Position numbers and translations under genes: made by a program. Under the pieces are notes generated by a model. The model did not search any database. It was not told where the DNA came from and saw only the letters and a list, made by a program, of their open reading frames with translations. A DNA stretch of 64,000 nucleotides from Mucor mucedo. Taxonomy: Eukaryota; Mucoromycota; Mucoromycetes; Mucorales; Mucoraceae. Location of the stretch: NCBI RefSeq assembly GCF_025094135.1, contig NW_026252366.1, forward strand, positions 62,001-126,000. Direction: 5' to 3'. Below, piece after piece: positions 22,663 to 34,349 of this stretch; within the stretch, counting starts at the first letter, position 1; each line of letters starts with the position of its first letter.

Positions 22663-24875
22663 TTAGGTGCTTCTTAACCTATAAGTTCCATGTGCAAAAC
22701 TAATAGGAATCAACTTGTTCAATTCGACTCTAGCCATAACTTCAAGATCTTGTGCATTTAATACTAATACAAAAGAAGTAGAGCGCGCAGAATCCAAAAC
22801 GATACTTATCAATACACCTGCATCTTCGGCTGTTTTATCTTCTCCTGCTTTAATTGGTTTAGGTACAAATTGAGCTTCACTTGGGTAACAATTCTCTTCG
22901 TGCCAGGAAGCCACGACGGATTTACTATTTACATCCTATATATACGAAAAAAAAAAAAAAATAACGCAGTGAGTTTGGGATTGATAAAATAAAATAAAAC
23001 AACTTACAATCTTGATAATACTATCCCAAATTTTACCTTCTTCATGACTACCCTGATGAAAGCCAAGACCATAAACAAACGCATGCTGCTGCATCTTGTA
23101 ATTGGGGTTAATCTGTGGTAATTCCAAGGTAGCTTCAGCCAGTTGTTCAAAGGTAACTATAGGCATCCAAGCGTGCCATCCACTGGAACCCGTAGCATTT
23201 TCGGGCGCATAAGAACTTCCTGTAACGTAATTCCAAACAGAACCGATACGAGAGGTAATACTGACAGCAGAGGGGATAAATGAATTATTGGCAACGTATA
23301 CATCGTGTGCTTCACGTTGAGGATTGCCTAGGATATAACGTCGGATTTGAGCAGGTTGCAACTTGCCCATTTCTTTAGGGTTACGAAGACTTTCGGTAGC
23401 TAATTGAGAGAGTATACGATCGTCATCATAACAAGCCATATCAATCACAATACTTCCATGCACATCTTCATAAGCATTCACCTGGTTTAAAGAGAGTGAA
23501 GCCTCGGATCGATAACATGCAACCACATCGTTATCCTTACGAGAGATGACATAAAAGAGTGTCGGTTCTGACTTTTCAAAGTAGAACGAATCCAAAATAC
23601 TTTCACTCCAAGCAAATCTGACCGCACCTGAATTGGCCAGCATGGGATGAATAACCATGATGATATAATTGGGCGTGATTGCAAAGTTATTGACCCATCC
23701 AGTGGGAGCATTCCAGATGGTGGCGATTTTACGACCCTTGGGTTCTCCGTCTGTAATGGAGAAGAAATGATACTTTGTGGACTTGTATCCAATCTCCATT
23801 GTAAAGTTAATGTATTCTTCTGTCAAGGAATCATATTGACCATTGGGACATGAACTATAACCTTTGAATTCAGGATTAATTTCATCCCAGGTTTGAAGAC
23901 CAGAGGGAGATAAATCAAAAGGATCTAATGTTTGAACCTGTATTTTTTTTTTTTTAAAAAAAAAAAAGGCTAGTTTAGTATAAAAGAGAAATAAATGAAA
24001 AAAAAAAAACAAGAGGATTACGTACGTGGTTTGCAAAATCTTGACAGAACAATCTTCCTTCGATACCAGGTATATATGTGCTGATACGTTGTCCACAGGG
24101 GACACGATCTGGCTTTGGCTTCTTGCCGTTGTTTAAAAACTTGATTAGCATGGTTTGGTTAGGATTGGTCTTGAATAAACCTGCAGGAAAGCTGGGCGCA
24201 TAACCATGGTGATCACGAATCTTTTCGTTCAATCGTCTATTGGGTAAGTGATGGCGATAAGTAACAGTGTTTCTTTCACCATTGATATCAAGGCGATTGA
24301 TCAAAGGAAGTCTAAAAGTTTGTTTTTTTTTAAGTATAATGTGCAAATGAGGATGGGGTAATGTGAAGCAAACTTACGCATCGAACCAATGACCTAAAGT
24401 AAAGGTGGAAGTAGCACTTTGAAGTACATTATCAATTTCAATCTTTCGGGAGTAACGTACGTCGTACACTCCAGGTCCGACAGTATAATGTTCACTGACT
24501 AACCAGTCGGGTAACTGACCTACGACCTCCAAATCGACGACATCCTTGGAATCCGAGACGTTGTAAAAGCCCTATATAAGCAATGGTTTAGTACATGTTA
24601 TATAAAAGCTTCTTCTGTCATAGCTTTACCTTGGCATGCGAAGTATCTGTGTCTACCTCAGCCACGACAGATGGAGCACGGCTGATATTTGGTCTACCTT
24701 GATCGTCAAGCAAAGTTCTGTCGTCAGTGAACTCGTCTTGAACAAGAATGGTAGGTGTCTGGAGTGGGTGCTCTTCAGAAGAGACGCTTGAAGAGGTACT
24801 TGAAGAGGAAGATTCACTTAATCGCACTGGCTCTTCTTCAATGACTTGTTGGCTTGGAATGGCTGGTGTTTCCAT
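22663..24875 (-). CDS. carotenoid-oxygenase-family protein lacking most iron ligands
   Basis: Family member of the RPE65/CCD fold, which in Mucorales makes trisporic-acid precursors by cleaving carotenoids (AcaA/CarS types). Five exons: METPAIPSQQVIEEEPVRLS with a Ser-rich disordered tail; GFYNVSDSKDVVDLEVVGQL; LPLINRLDINGERNTVTYRH; the long VQTLDPFDLSP exon; and a last exon with DVNSKSVVASWHEENCYPSE and ISFAHGTYRL. Joins are in frame and conserved landmarks are clear (VNAYEDVHGSIVIDMACY, LELPQINPNY, HAFVYGLGF, YPSEAQFV). Three positions that bind iron in RPE65-type enzymes are changed: the AHP motif reads SSCPN, the VHSFGLTPNY motif reads VNNFAITPNY, and FHHINTYED reads SLNQVNAYED. Only the C-terminal histidine (FAHG) remains. 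A non-catalytic or regulatory role is inferred. Confidence 0.88.
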
Positions 24876-25693
24876 TTTCTTTGTTTTGAGTTTTAATATT
24901 TGCGATAATAAGAAAAAGAAATAATAATAAAAAATAAAAAATGTTGTTGTGTACTCACATTTTCTAAACATGGGCGCAAGTTCAAATTGCGGATCCGAGC
25001 TTCAACCGGTGCATGACGGGGTTTTATGTCAATGGTTTCTAACCATCCATTCTTTTTTTATTTCATATCACTAGGGAAGAGACTACTGTACTGTTCCTTG
25101 ATAAAGTTGCTCTTGTTTGGATCTGCAAGATTTAATTACCACCTATACATTATAAAACATGTTGCCTATGGGTATACATATACAGGAACTAATCGACATT
25201 GGGGGCCTCAAACTAATAACTTTGGGCTTATTAGCGTTCACCAATCTGTTGTCAATCTATGAATCGCTTAAAATTTATAACCCATACAAAAGCGAAATAA
25301 TGTAACTACAACGAGGATATCATGCGAACTTACTGCCGTTGTGTTTGAGTAAAAGCTTCATTCTTTTTTTTTTTTGAACATACTAGTCAACAGCCCACTA
25401 CTGCATTTTTCAGCCAATGTCCCGGTGTAACCTTGCAATTGTGTTTAAAGAACGACCGAGTTACTATGTGACGAAATATTTTTGGTATTCCATTTATTCT
25501 TGCAAACAGCCTATGTGATTTGTTCTTTGGCATACATCTTTGCTCTTAAATACAATCCCTCAGGGAAAGTTTTGTATCTTTAATCCTTCGAAACCTCGAT
25601 AGTAAAATACTTCCATCTCTCTCAGTTGATTAAATACACATGTTTATTATACATATGTTCTATTATAAGAAAATAAAAAATAAATCAAAGAAG
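24876..25693. other. intergenic
   Basis: Upstream region of the carotenoid-oxygenase-like gene and 3' flank of the relic at 25694. No intact gene seen. Confidence 0.45.
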
Positions 25694-26254
25694 CTAATAC
25701 TTATGGGTTCCATCTTTAGCATCTATACGGGCTTGATATCTTCTACTACCTATACTATACACCAAGGTCTCCAGGTAATCACGTCCAAAAAGTGACCATT
25801 CTTTTTTAAGACAGCTGTCAACTTCTCAGCGCTGATTACAGATGCTCCAAAGACCTGTAGTAAGTGCGATGGGATCACGGAGAGTGAGCTTGAGTCATGA
25901 ACCCAAATCCAATTGTGGGAAAGCTGCACAAGATAAATACTGCTTTTGGCATTGTCAACGTCGTGTGGAAGTTTCTAATGCTACTTCGCCATGGTTTGTA
26001 AGGCGATGTTTTGTTTAATTGTGATGTCAATTGACGCAGTTGATGTTAAGCTGGGCAGGCCAATGTCTCCCTGCTCAAACTTATGCTCAAGTTCTTCTGC
26101 GCAATCTGAGGGAACAACAAAACACGGCAGGTGTCTGATAATAATCGGGTCCAACATGGACTTTGGGATCGTTTTCTATGTCGACCAATGTCACCACGAG
26201 CAAGTTCATGAACCTGGCTACATTGATTTTTTTTTTGGGCTGTAGCCTCTCCAT
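25694..26254 (-). pseudogene. decayed unknown coding region (about 185 codons)
   Basis: Minus-strand frames join into one protein-like stretch with lesions. An ATG at 26254 opens MERLQPKKKINVARFMNLL and continues through DIENDPKVHVGPDYYQTPAV. The frame then shifts near 26118 to VVPSDCAEELEHKFEQGDIG, which runs to TAG codons at 25981-25983 and 25975-25977. The same frame continues as KLPHDVDNAKSSIYLVQLSH and IWVHDSSSLSVIPSHLLQVF. A second shift at an A6 run moves into LKKEWSLFGRDYLETLVYSI and ends DAKDGTHKY at 25694. Composition is clearly coding-like and unlike the flanking DNA. I do not recognise the family. It could be a dead gene or transposon-derived. Confidence 0.55.
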
Positions 26255-27174
26255 TTGACTTGTCTAAAAAAGTACAACGAATGGAATTTCATCTTTAGGC
26301 AAAGATGATTTGGTTGACTTAAATATCTGCGTCAATATTTGTGCTGCGGGAATGCACCTCTAGATATGATAAGAATCAGCCAATTGCTTAAGCTATCTTG
26401 AATAATGGATTTATTAATCCAGGGAGAGTATCAAAATATTATTTGACACGATATTTTCTCTTTTTCTTTAATTATAAAAAAAAAAAAGTGGTCAATATAG
26501 ATATGCTTTTATGTGGACACACCATCAACCCCAAGCCTAAAGCTAGGAAGCGCGCTTAAGGCCTGCCTTGCCTCAGTCAGCTCCACCATTCACGATATAT
26601 CAACCATTCGTCCCTGCAAAAAAACTAGAATGCAACCTATCTTGTATAACAGTATGGAAGCTTATTCCTAAATTTATGATAGCTTTGTATGTGCCTGTCA
26701 TATTTAAGCATTTGCTCAAGAGAAAGGAAAAAACATATGGTTGACTCCCCTTTCCTTAAAACACGATATCTTTATTAGAGATAGTGTTAAAAGAAGAAAG
26801 AGAAAAACAAAAACAAAAAACAAATGGGCGTTGTTTAATCAGGAGAGAATGATAAACAAGGACTGTTTTATCACATCAGAGATGATTATAAAAGGAATAG
26901 TTGAATCTTAGTTAGAAATAGTATTGAATGACTTTATTCTCATAGTATATCTCCATGTATGTTATCCACACTTGCAAATTCTTATCGGAAACTTACCAAA
27001 GTATAGTAATTGTGTTTATCATACAAAAAGCATGATGTTGCTTTAAACCTTCATGTCGTGACTCGCATTTTTTTGTGCGCAGACTAACCCTCCCAAAAAA
27101 AAAAAGAAGGTCGCGTTTTTTTTTTTCTTCTTTTTTGTTTGTGGTCTATATTGTTCATTTCTTAAAAAAAAAAG
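26255..27174. other. intergenic
   Basis: Upstream of NDC1. Contains a slightly GC-richer patch (26520-26600) without an open frame, and T-tracts close to the NDC1 start. No gene recognised. Confidence 0.45.
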
Positions 27175-29631
27175 ATGCAGTCAGCTTCCTTACCAAAGCC
27201 AGCCGCTGCCATTAGTAAACCACTAGGAAAAGTGAATTGTGCTTCGTATGAGAGTGCTTATAAATCTGTGGTGAGACGATTAACTCGACAGTATTTTGTG
27301 ACATTGTACTTGTTTTGTGGGTTCTTTGCAATCTTATTTCAATTAGGCTTCTTTTTCAATTATCGTAACGTATTTAGTAGAAAGGAAAAACGAGCTCATG
27401 GACACTTATATTCTCTGGTTATACTAGATACATTCTTAAACGTACTTTCATTAAAGACGTTTTTCTTTTCATTGCTACTCTTTCTTATTGGTGGTATTAC
27501 CTTTGTCGTTCGCTTGTCCAATACTACAAGTAAGTTATAGTCTTCCACATCCCCCCTCCCCCTTCCCTACCACCTCCGCCACGTCCCTCTTTCATTTTCT
27601 TAGTTTTTTAACTCTTCATGTGTAGTTTGGCAACCTGTTTATCCTAGTAGACTCGCTACCGTCATTGTCAACTGTATTTCGCTCGATAACTTGTTTTTAT
27701 TTATTATCCATGCTATTGGCAACCTCGTCGTTATCCGTACTTATTTATATTGGATGATGAGCGAGAAGTATACCGCTGGGTTTCTCTTGAACATCCCTGG
27801 GTAAAAAAAAAGAAAAAGAAAGCAGTTGTAATATATTGAATCTAATCTTTGAATGTATAGTCATTATACAGGAGCACGTCAATTGAATGAGGAGAATATC
27901 TTTATTTGTGTATACGCCATCATGTTGGGATTCAACTATACCGTCGATTATGTCAAGAAAAGAACGCATGTTCTTCAAGCACTCAATGTTAAAGTAATAT
28001 GAATAATTCGCCCCTCAAAAAAGATGACGTTCATTTTCTAACCCTATATTTTTTTTTTTGTGGATAGCAACCAGCATTTTATGATATCAAGACAAGTCTT
28101 GGAACTGTGCTTTGTAATTCAGCAAAGAGAGCTTTGTACTCTTTCGCAATGACTTATGTGACATTTATCTTTTTCCATGTATTTTTCTATTATTCTATCG
28201 CTCGTTTCTTTGGACTTTTTACAAGGTGAGGAATTCAAACACAAAGATTATACGGATCCCAAGTTTTACTAACCCCCCCCCCATTTCTTTGGTGTAGGGT
28301 ATTGAGCGCACCTATCATCAAGTTTCATTGGTTTGATTTGCACCTTTTCCTTCGTTTGACAGTGGGAGGTATTCTTTCAACCTGTGTATTCAATATTTCC
28401 AACCGTGTATATGAGGCATTATTCTCTTTGGTAAGTGTCTCGTTTCTCTTTTCAGCTTCACTGTGTATATTTAATCCACCTTTCTTCCTTCTGTTTTAGA
28501 CTTTACCTTGCACCAATCCCTATGCCAATCAATTCGAATGCCTTATTAAGGGACTCGAGGAAAAGAAAGACGAGCAGTTGAAGGTTTCTGCATTTTCCGA
28601 ATTAGCCACACTTGCCAGTAAATGTCCCAGCAAACGCGAAGAATTATTCAAGACAACGGGAAATGAATTACAAGATAATGCATGGTATAAAATTATGGTA
28701 CAATGTTTCCAAGTGATTCAAGAGTTCCGAAGCAAGATAGATATTGAATATAACGGAGTTCAACCAGGTAAACAAACCAAACAAACAAAATAGGGAAAGA
28801 GGGTGGTGGTGGTGGTGGTGGGAAAAGGATAAATGGATATGGTCATTGATAAGGGAAAGGGGAAGGAGTTTTTTTTTTTTTTATTAAAGAAAAAAGAGTC
28901 TAGTTGTAGCACCCATTACTGTCACAAAGCCTGTTGAAAAGAACATTCGTCATCGATTGGAATTTTCCAATGGTAATGTATTTAGTACGCCAAAGAAGAA
29001 CCAAGTTTACTATGATGATCGTACCGGTAGTTTATTATCGCCTCTAAGTGAATTAGCCCAAGAGGGACCTTCTGGGGAAACCGTGATTAGCAAACCGTTG
29101 CAATGGATTCGTCAAAGCGATATGGTGGATATGTTAAAGCGATTGGAAGTTCGATTTGGCCGTGCTGGTATGTTTGAGCCTTTTTATGCAGAAACTGTGA
29201 CACGCCGAGTTCAAGGTGTGTTTAACAAGTATCAATTGCTTCTTTGGGCTGTACAAGCGTTGGGTTGTTTAACCGCTGGATCGTTGAAGGAGGACCCTTA
29301 TGGATACGTTCAAAATGATATTGGAAATGTCTTGAATCATTTGTTGGGATGTTTAATGGAAGTTGAAAGATATGTGCAGTCTCCACCCGCTCACTATAGT
29401 CAATTATTGAATGAAAAAGTACTTTCTGGAGAGACCGAGGCTGTGATGATGGGTAGAGAACTTTTTTTGGTCACGAGAGAGAAAGAAAATCTAACTTTTT
29501 TTGTTTATTTTATAGCATTACGTGAGGCTATTTATCAGATTAAAGAAGCATTTGGTAATTATACTGACGGATTTCAAGTGGATGGCAAATATTCAAAGAA
29601 ATGGCAAGGCTTCTTGAACTATCAAGAATAA
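27175..29631 (+). CDS. NDC1: nucleoporin Ndc1
   Basis: Multi-pass membrane nucleoporin that anchors nuclear pores (and spindle poles in fungi) in the nuclear envelope. Multi-exon. N-terminal half: paired membrane spans (TLYLFCGFFAILFQLGFFFN; FFFSLLLFLIGGITFVVRLS; YTVDYVKKRTHVLQALNVK before another span in YVTFIFFHVFFYYSIARFFG). The conserved C-terminal half includes NQFECLIKGLEEKKDEQLKV, SAFSELATLASKCPSKREEL, SGETVISKPLQWIRQSDMVD, GYVQNDIGNVLNHLLGCLME and LREAIYQIKEAFGNYTDGFQ. Introns checked: after NTT (27530), at NIPG, after NVK, after FTR, and a 63-nt in-frame intron (gtagag to ttatag near 29450-29515) containing a CTAAC branch-like site, which gives AVMMALREAIY when removed. The family call rests on the C-terminal motifs and topology. 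Confidence 0.82.
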
Positions 29632-29791
29632 TTTATTGTTTTAAAATAAATAAATAAAAAAAAAAGGGAGGGGCTGTTTATGTGTACATAGAAATTTAAA
29701 GATTTAGCGCTATTTTAAAAAAAAAGAGACTTAATAGGGTTTTGGGGTTGTCGTGTTTCTCTCTTTCATTTATTTCTTTCTTTTTTTACTC

Positions 29792-31297
29792 ATGAGTTGT
29801 CCTACCTTTAAAGTAACGATTGGAGTTCCCATCTTTGGGCTTGCATTTACCTCATCGAACCAGTTAATTTTGGGTGGAGGTGGAGGTAATACTCGCTCAG
29901 GTGTCAAGAACAAGTTGGTAAAGGGCAACTTTTTACCTTTTTCTTACAAAACACACGTACTAAAAAGAAAAGTATTTTAGTCTTCATTTAAGGTCGATGT
30001 GCGTAGAAAGGATCTAGAGGAAGATGCTACTTTTGAATTTGAAAAGGGGGAAGACGCGCCCATGTGTTTAGATGTTCATCCTAGAGTAAAGAAAAAGGAG
30101 TCATTGCTTGCATGTCCAATTCGTCTAACTAACCCCGTCTCTTATAGCAAGATTATGTTGTTACAAGTGTAAATAGCACAGTGGAAGACATGATAGCCCG
30201 CAAGAATACAAACTGCCGTCACTTCAAAATTGCACACGACAAGTAAAGTTTTTGTTTTTGTTTTATCTAATTGATTCTGGTAACTAAAAAAAAAAAATGG
30301 GGATAGGTTTGAATTAGAAAAGGCGTTGAGCACATTGCAAAGTGAAAAGGAAGAGGACTATCAAAAGGTAGTACGTTTTAGTGAGGATGGTAGTTTAGTA
30401 GCTACGGGAAATACAGATGGATATGTCAATGTGTTCAGATATCCCGAATTCGAAGCGATTTGTGAACCCATTCAGGTTTCAACAGATGATGAAGTATTGG
30501 ATGTGGATATCAATCTTGAAAAGGAAAAATTAACGTGTGTCTTACGAGACGGTTTAAGATTGATTAATTTACGTGGCAAAAACGTCGGTCAGACTGTGCA
30601 GACAATTTCTGCTACCACTGTGGTTAAAAACGAAAAGACGCAATTCAGGGCCTTTCGCTATGGTCGGGGTTACACAAAGGATTTTGGTTTTGCTGTGGTG
30701 AATGGTATTACAAAGCCTGGTGCTTACATTGTCAAATATGATGCCTATTCATTCGATCAAGTCAAGATATCCAAAGTCAGTTCGAAACCTATCACTGCGT
30801 TTACGATTGGACAAGATGGTGCTGTATTAGCTTTTGCTTCAGCTGATCTCAGTATAACTCTGTTGGATGCTCAAACACTGAAAGTACTTACCAAAGTAAA
30901 GGACGCTCATACGTTTTCAATCACAAGTATCGCTATTAGTCCCGATAGACGATTATTAGCAAGTGCATCTGCGGATACTACCTGTCGTATTGTTTCTCTC
31001 CCACTTCAATTCAACAATGCCTTGTCTATTAACCCATTGTATACACTTTTGTTGGCATTGGTTGTTGCAGGTCTTCTCCTCTTGTTGATGTCGGTGCTTG
31101 ATCTGGATCCTTACTTTAAAGCGAGAGAAGATGCCTATAAGAACCCTGTCTCCGCTGAAACCACAACTACTACTACTACTGCTGACAATGTAGCCACATT
31201 CTCACCTTCTGCCACTATTGAAGCTATCATTACTACGATTATTACTGAAACACCTACATTTGTTGAACACGTTTTTGCAAGCAAAGATGAATTATAA
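29792..31297 (+). CDS. SEC12: Sec12, Sar1 guanine-nucleotide exchange factor
   Basis: ER type II-topology membrane protein that loads GTP on Sar1 to start COPII coat assembly. The start at 29792 gives MSCPTFKVTIGVPIFGLAFT, directly followed by LGGGGGNTRSGVKNKL, the glycine-rich K-loop characteristic of Sec12. A seven-bladed propeller follows, with WD-like elements (DGSLVATGNTDGYVNVFRYP, AHTFSITSIAISPDRRLLAS ADTTCRIVSL). A single membrane span (INPLYTLLLALVVAGLLLLL) and a short Thr-rich lumenal tail end the protein. Introns occur after NKL, after HPR and inside HDKFEL; all are in frame. It is downstream of NDC1 on the same strand, 160 bp from its stop. Length about 430 aa. Confidence 0.93.
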
Positions 31298-31402
31298 AAA
31301 ATGTTTATACAACAACAACAATAATAATAATAATAAAAAAAGAGAGATTTAATATATGTATATATATAGAGAGGTTTTTTATTCTTGTCTTTAATTTTAT
31401 AT

Positions 31403-31956
31403 TTATTCTTGATCCTTGTATTGCTTGGCCCACTAATAAAAATTGGTGTTAAAAGATACATCTATTCGAAGATAGAAATAAAGGTGTGTGTGTGGGGGGG
31501 GGGAGACTTACCATCATGGAAGGGATCCAACGCTTGGGTTGTTGATAACGAACCTATTGTAAAAGAAAGGGTTTAATGAGTACGTCAAAAAAAAAAAAAA
31601 AAGGCAAATAGTGAAGGTATTTATGCACTCACCTCTTTTTCAGCAGAGACTCTCCAGACAGCACCAAGAGTGACAGCCATACCAAGAGCGGCAATGACTG
31701 TGTTTGACTTCCAAGTCTTGGGTCTGGACCACCAACCACCGGCAGGAGACCTATACAAGCAAAACATGGTTTAATACCATGGTCGTAGAATCTAGATTTT
31801 ACAGTTTTTTTTTTTTTTTTTTTTTACCAAACATCTTTAGGATAAGGATAACGACTAACAGCACCCTAATTTATTTGAACAATTCATTCGATTAATGACT
31901 ATTTCTTCAATACGATGTTGATTTCTTTTTCAATTAAAAAAAAAAGAGATTACCAT
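31403..31956 (-). CDS. small spliced single-span membrane protein (76 aa)
   Basis: Gene in five exons, easily missed because no exon exceeds about 120 nt. Exon 1 is just the ATG (31954-31956) followed by gtaatc. Exon 2 gives GAVSRYPYPKDVW (31865 down). Exon 3 gives SPAGGWWSRPKTWKSNTVIA and the membrane span AALGMAVTLGAVWRVSAEKE. Then VRYQQPKRWIPSMM, and finally WAKQYKDQE with the stop at 31403-31405. All four joins keep the frame (TG|G TCT for the W codon). Small size, one central hydrophobic span and tryptophan-rich flanks resemble small accessory subunits of mitochondrial inner-membrane complexes (for example complex I), but I cannot name it. Intron 2 opens GTA then more than 20 A. Confidence 0.72.
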
Positions 31957-32175
31957 TTTATGTTAAATGTAAGGATATTTTTGAAAGGAAAAAAAAAATA
32001 TGTAATTTGGGAGAGCTGCCCAAAAAATTCCCCCGCGCAGCCCAGGGCCAGCAACAAAAAAAAAAAAATGGTTGTGTAGGACGTCATCGATCATCGGTTA
32101 TTTAAATAGTGGGTCTCCAAAAAAAAAAAAAAAAAAAAAAAAAATCAGGTACATTATTAATGTTTGAAAGAGTCT

Positions 32176-33165
32176 CTATTGGATAGCATCGAAGTGTGTT
32201 CGGTCTAAAGCTACAAAATCTCTTCTCATTAGTTTTATAAAAGAGTACAAGTCGCGATCCGAATTTAAATTAGATATAAGTGATTCCACGTTGGGTAATG
32301 TGGGTTCGCATTCAGTAACTATAGGTAGAATAAGAAAGAAGAAAAAAAAAAAAGTAGCGAGATGATGCTGTATATATATTATTATTATTATTATTTACCT
32401 TTGTAGAGTCCGGATTCTTCCAGATATAACACGAAATAATAGGTTTTTTCGGGATCGGTTGGGTTGATGCACTTGAATGAGAACTTGATGTGATTTTCTA
32501 CAAGAGATATTAGGTGGCTTCTTCTTGACTATATATCTAACCAATATAAAAAAACCTTTCATAGGGCTGATGTGTAATTGTAGCTGCTTGTTACAAGCAT
32601 TCACTTCCGTAGATAACTTTTCGTTATTTTCCTGAGCTGATGATTTTCTTGCTGTATTCTCCATACGCTGTTGTTCTAATAAACGTCGTTTTTCATTGAT
32701 TTTTGCCTCTAACTCGGCATTGGCTTTCACTACGAGCTCGTTTTTTCGCTTGATTTCTGATGTTCGTAATGATATTTCTTTTTCATGGAGTTCAGACACC
32801 TCTTCATATACCCAATGGGGGAATCGTTAGTTTTTTTTTTTTTTTTTTTCCGGCATGGTGTCATTTTATTTAGTTACTTTGTTCAAGTTCTTTAGTTGTG
32901 TTTTCTTGTCGTTCAAAGTCGCGCTGCAGGCTTCTTTTTTTATCTGGCAGTTAAAAAAAGAAGAGTTCAGTATTGGACCTAAAGTGAAGGGCTTAGGATG
33001 CATACCTTCGAGTTGTGCTATGCGTTTATCTTGGCTTTGTATTTTTCTCTCTAAATCGACTTCTCGCATTGTTTCTTTATCTCGCATGCGTTTTTGCACC
33101 TTATTGCATGTTTCTAAAATTGTGTTCATTTGACTAATGAGAGATAATGGATCGATTCGTTCCAT
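32176..33165 (-). CDS. SPC25: kinetochore protein Spc25 (NDC80 complex)
   Basis: Subunit of the NDC80 complex that, with Spc24, links microtubule-binding Ndc80/Nuf2 to the inner kinetochore. N-terminal two-thirds is coiled coil: MERIDPLSLISQMNTILETC, KVQKRMRDKETMREVDLERK, then after introns DKKRSLQRDFERQENTTKEL, KVSELHEKEISLRTSEIKRK and ELEAKINEKRRLLEQQRMEN. The globular RWD-type C-terminus reads KFSFKCINPTDPEKTYYFVL, GLYKVTECEPTLPNVESLIS and LYSFIKLMRRDFVALD, which fits the Spc25 domain pattern. Five exons; joins checked. Start at 33165, stop at 32176-32178. About 230 residues, typical for the family. Confidence 0.9.
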
Positions 33166-33464
33166 TTTATTAAAAAAGTGTGTATATGTAAAGAGAGAGA
33201 GAGAGAGATAAAGATATAATAAAGGGGGGTGGGGGGAGACCCTTTTTTTTTTTTGGTTGTTGTTATTATTCGAGAGTGACTGCCCTCGTTTTCCCAATTT
33301 GGGGGGTGGGGAGTGGGGGGAGAGAGAAAAGAAGAGTGGCCGGGCCAACGGGCACAAAAAAAAAATGTATACGGTGTAAAAAAGGAGGTGTAGTATAGAC
33401 ACTCAGCTTGGGGGCGACAAATGATAGATCCTTCTTTACTTCAGCTGTCAAAACATCTGTTACA

Positions 33465-34349
33465 ATGGTACAGTAGACTTACAGAGATAAAAGAGAAGCA
33501 CATATGCAACGACTTTTTTTTTGAAAATGGATGGATGCGATGGATGGATCCCTATATCTGTTCTTTTTTTTTTTTTTTTTTTTTTTCTCTCTAAAATGTT
33601 CGGTTGCATATAAAATTCCAATGAAGCTGATTTATACTGACAAAATTTATAATTATTTCAGGGTATTGACTTAAAGAACCATCACGTCAAGAACACCAAC
33701 CGTACTTCTCCCAAGTCCGAGAACGTCTACTTGGCCTTGCTCGTCAAGGTAAAAAGCAAACAATACACACTGAAGAAATGCAGACATTAAACATTTTTTT
33801 TTTAATTTTTCTTTAGTTGTACCGTTTCCTCGCTCGTCGTACTGATGCCAACTTCAACAAGGTTGTCTTGAAGCGTCTCTTTATGTCTCGTGTCAACCGT
33901 CCCCCCGTTACCGTTTCTCGCATTGTCAAGAACGCCAAGGGTAACAACACTGTTGTTGTTGTCGGTACTGTCACTGACGATTCTCGTCTTTTGGACCTCC
34001 CCAAGCTTTCCGTTGCCGCTCTTCATTTCACCAAGACTGCCAGAGCTCGTATCTTGAAGGCTGGTGGTGAAGTTTTGACCTTGGATCAATTGGCTCTCCG
34101 TGCTCCTACCGGTGCCAACACTGTCCTCGTCCGTGGTGCCAAGGTAAAAAAAAAAAAAGACAAAAAGTGGGGGGTAATGAGCAGAAGCAGTGAGCTAATT
34201 TTTTTATTATTATTGTGTAGAACTCTCGTGAGTCTGTTAAGCATTTCGGTATGGGTCCCCATAAGAACAAGAAGCCCTTCGTTCGTTCCAAGGGTAGAAA
34301 GTTCGAAAAGGCTCGTGGTAAGCGTGCTTCTCGTGGTTTCAAGGTTTAA
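33465..34349 (+). CDS. RPL18: 60S ribosomal protein eL18
   Basis: Large-subunit ribosomal protein. Exon 1 consists only of ATG (33465-33467). A 193-nt intron starting gtacag follows, then GIDLKNHHVKNTNRTSPKSE at about 33661, giving the family start MGIDLKNHHVKN. Exon 3 reads LYRFLARRTDANFNKVVLKR, PPVTVSRIVKNAKGNNTVVV and LDLPKLSVAALHFTKTARAR. Exon 4 reads NSRESVKHFGMGPHKNKKPF and the basic tail GRKFEKARGKRASRGFKV. Codon use (C-ending codons) is visibly more biased than in neighbours, as expected of a highly expressed gene. The intron right after the ATG is common in ribosomal protein genes and may carry regulatory signals. Confidence 0.97.
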
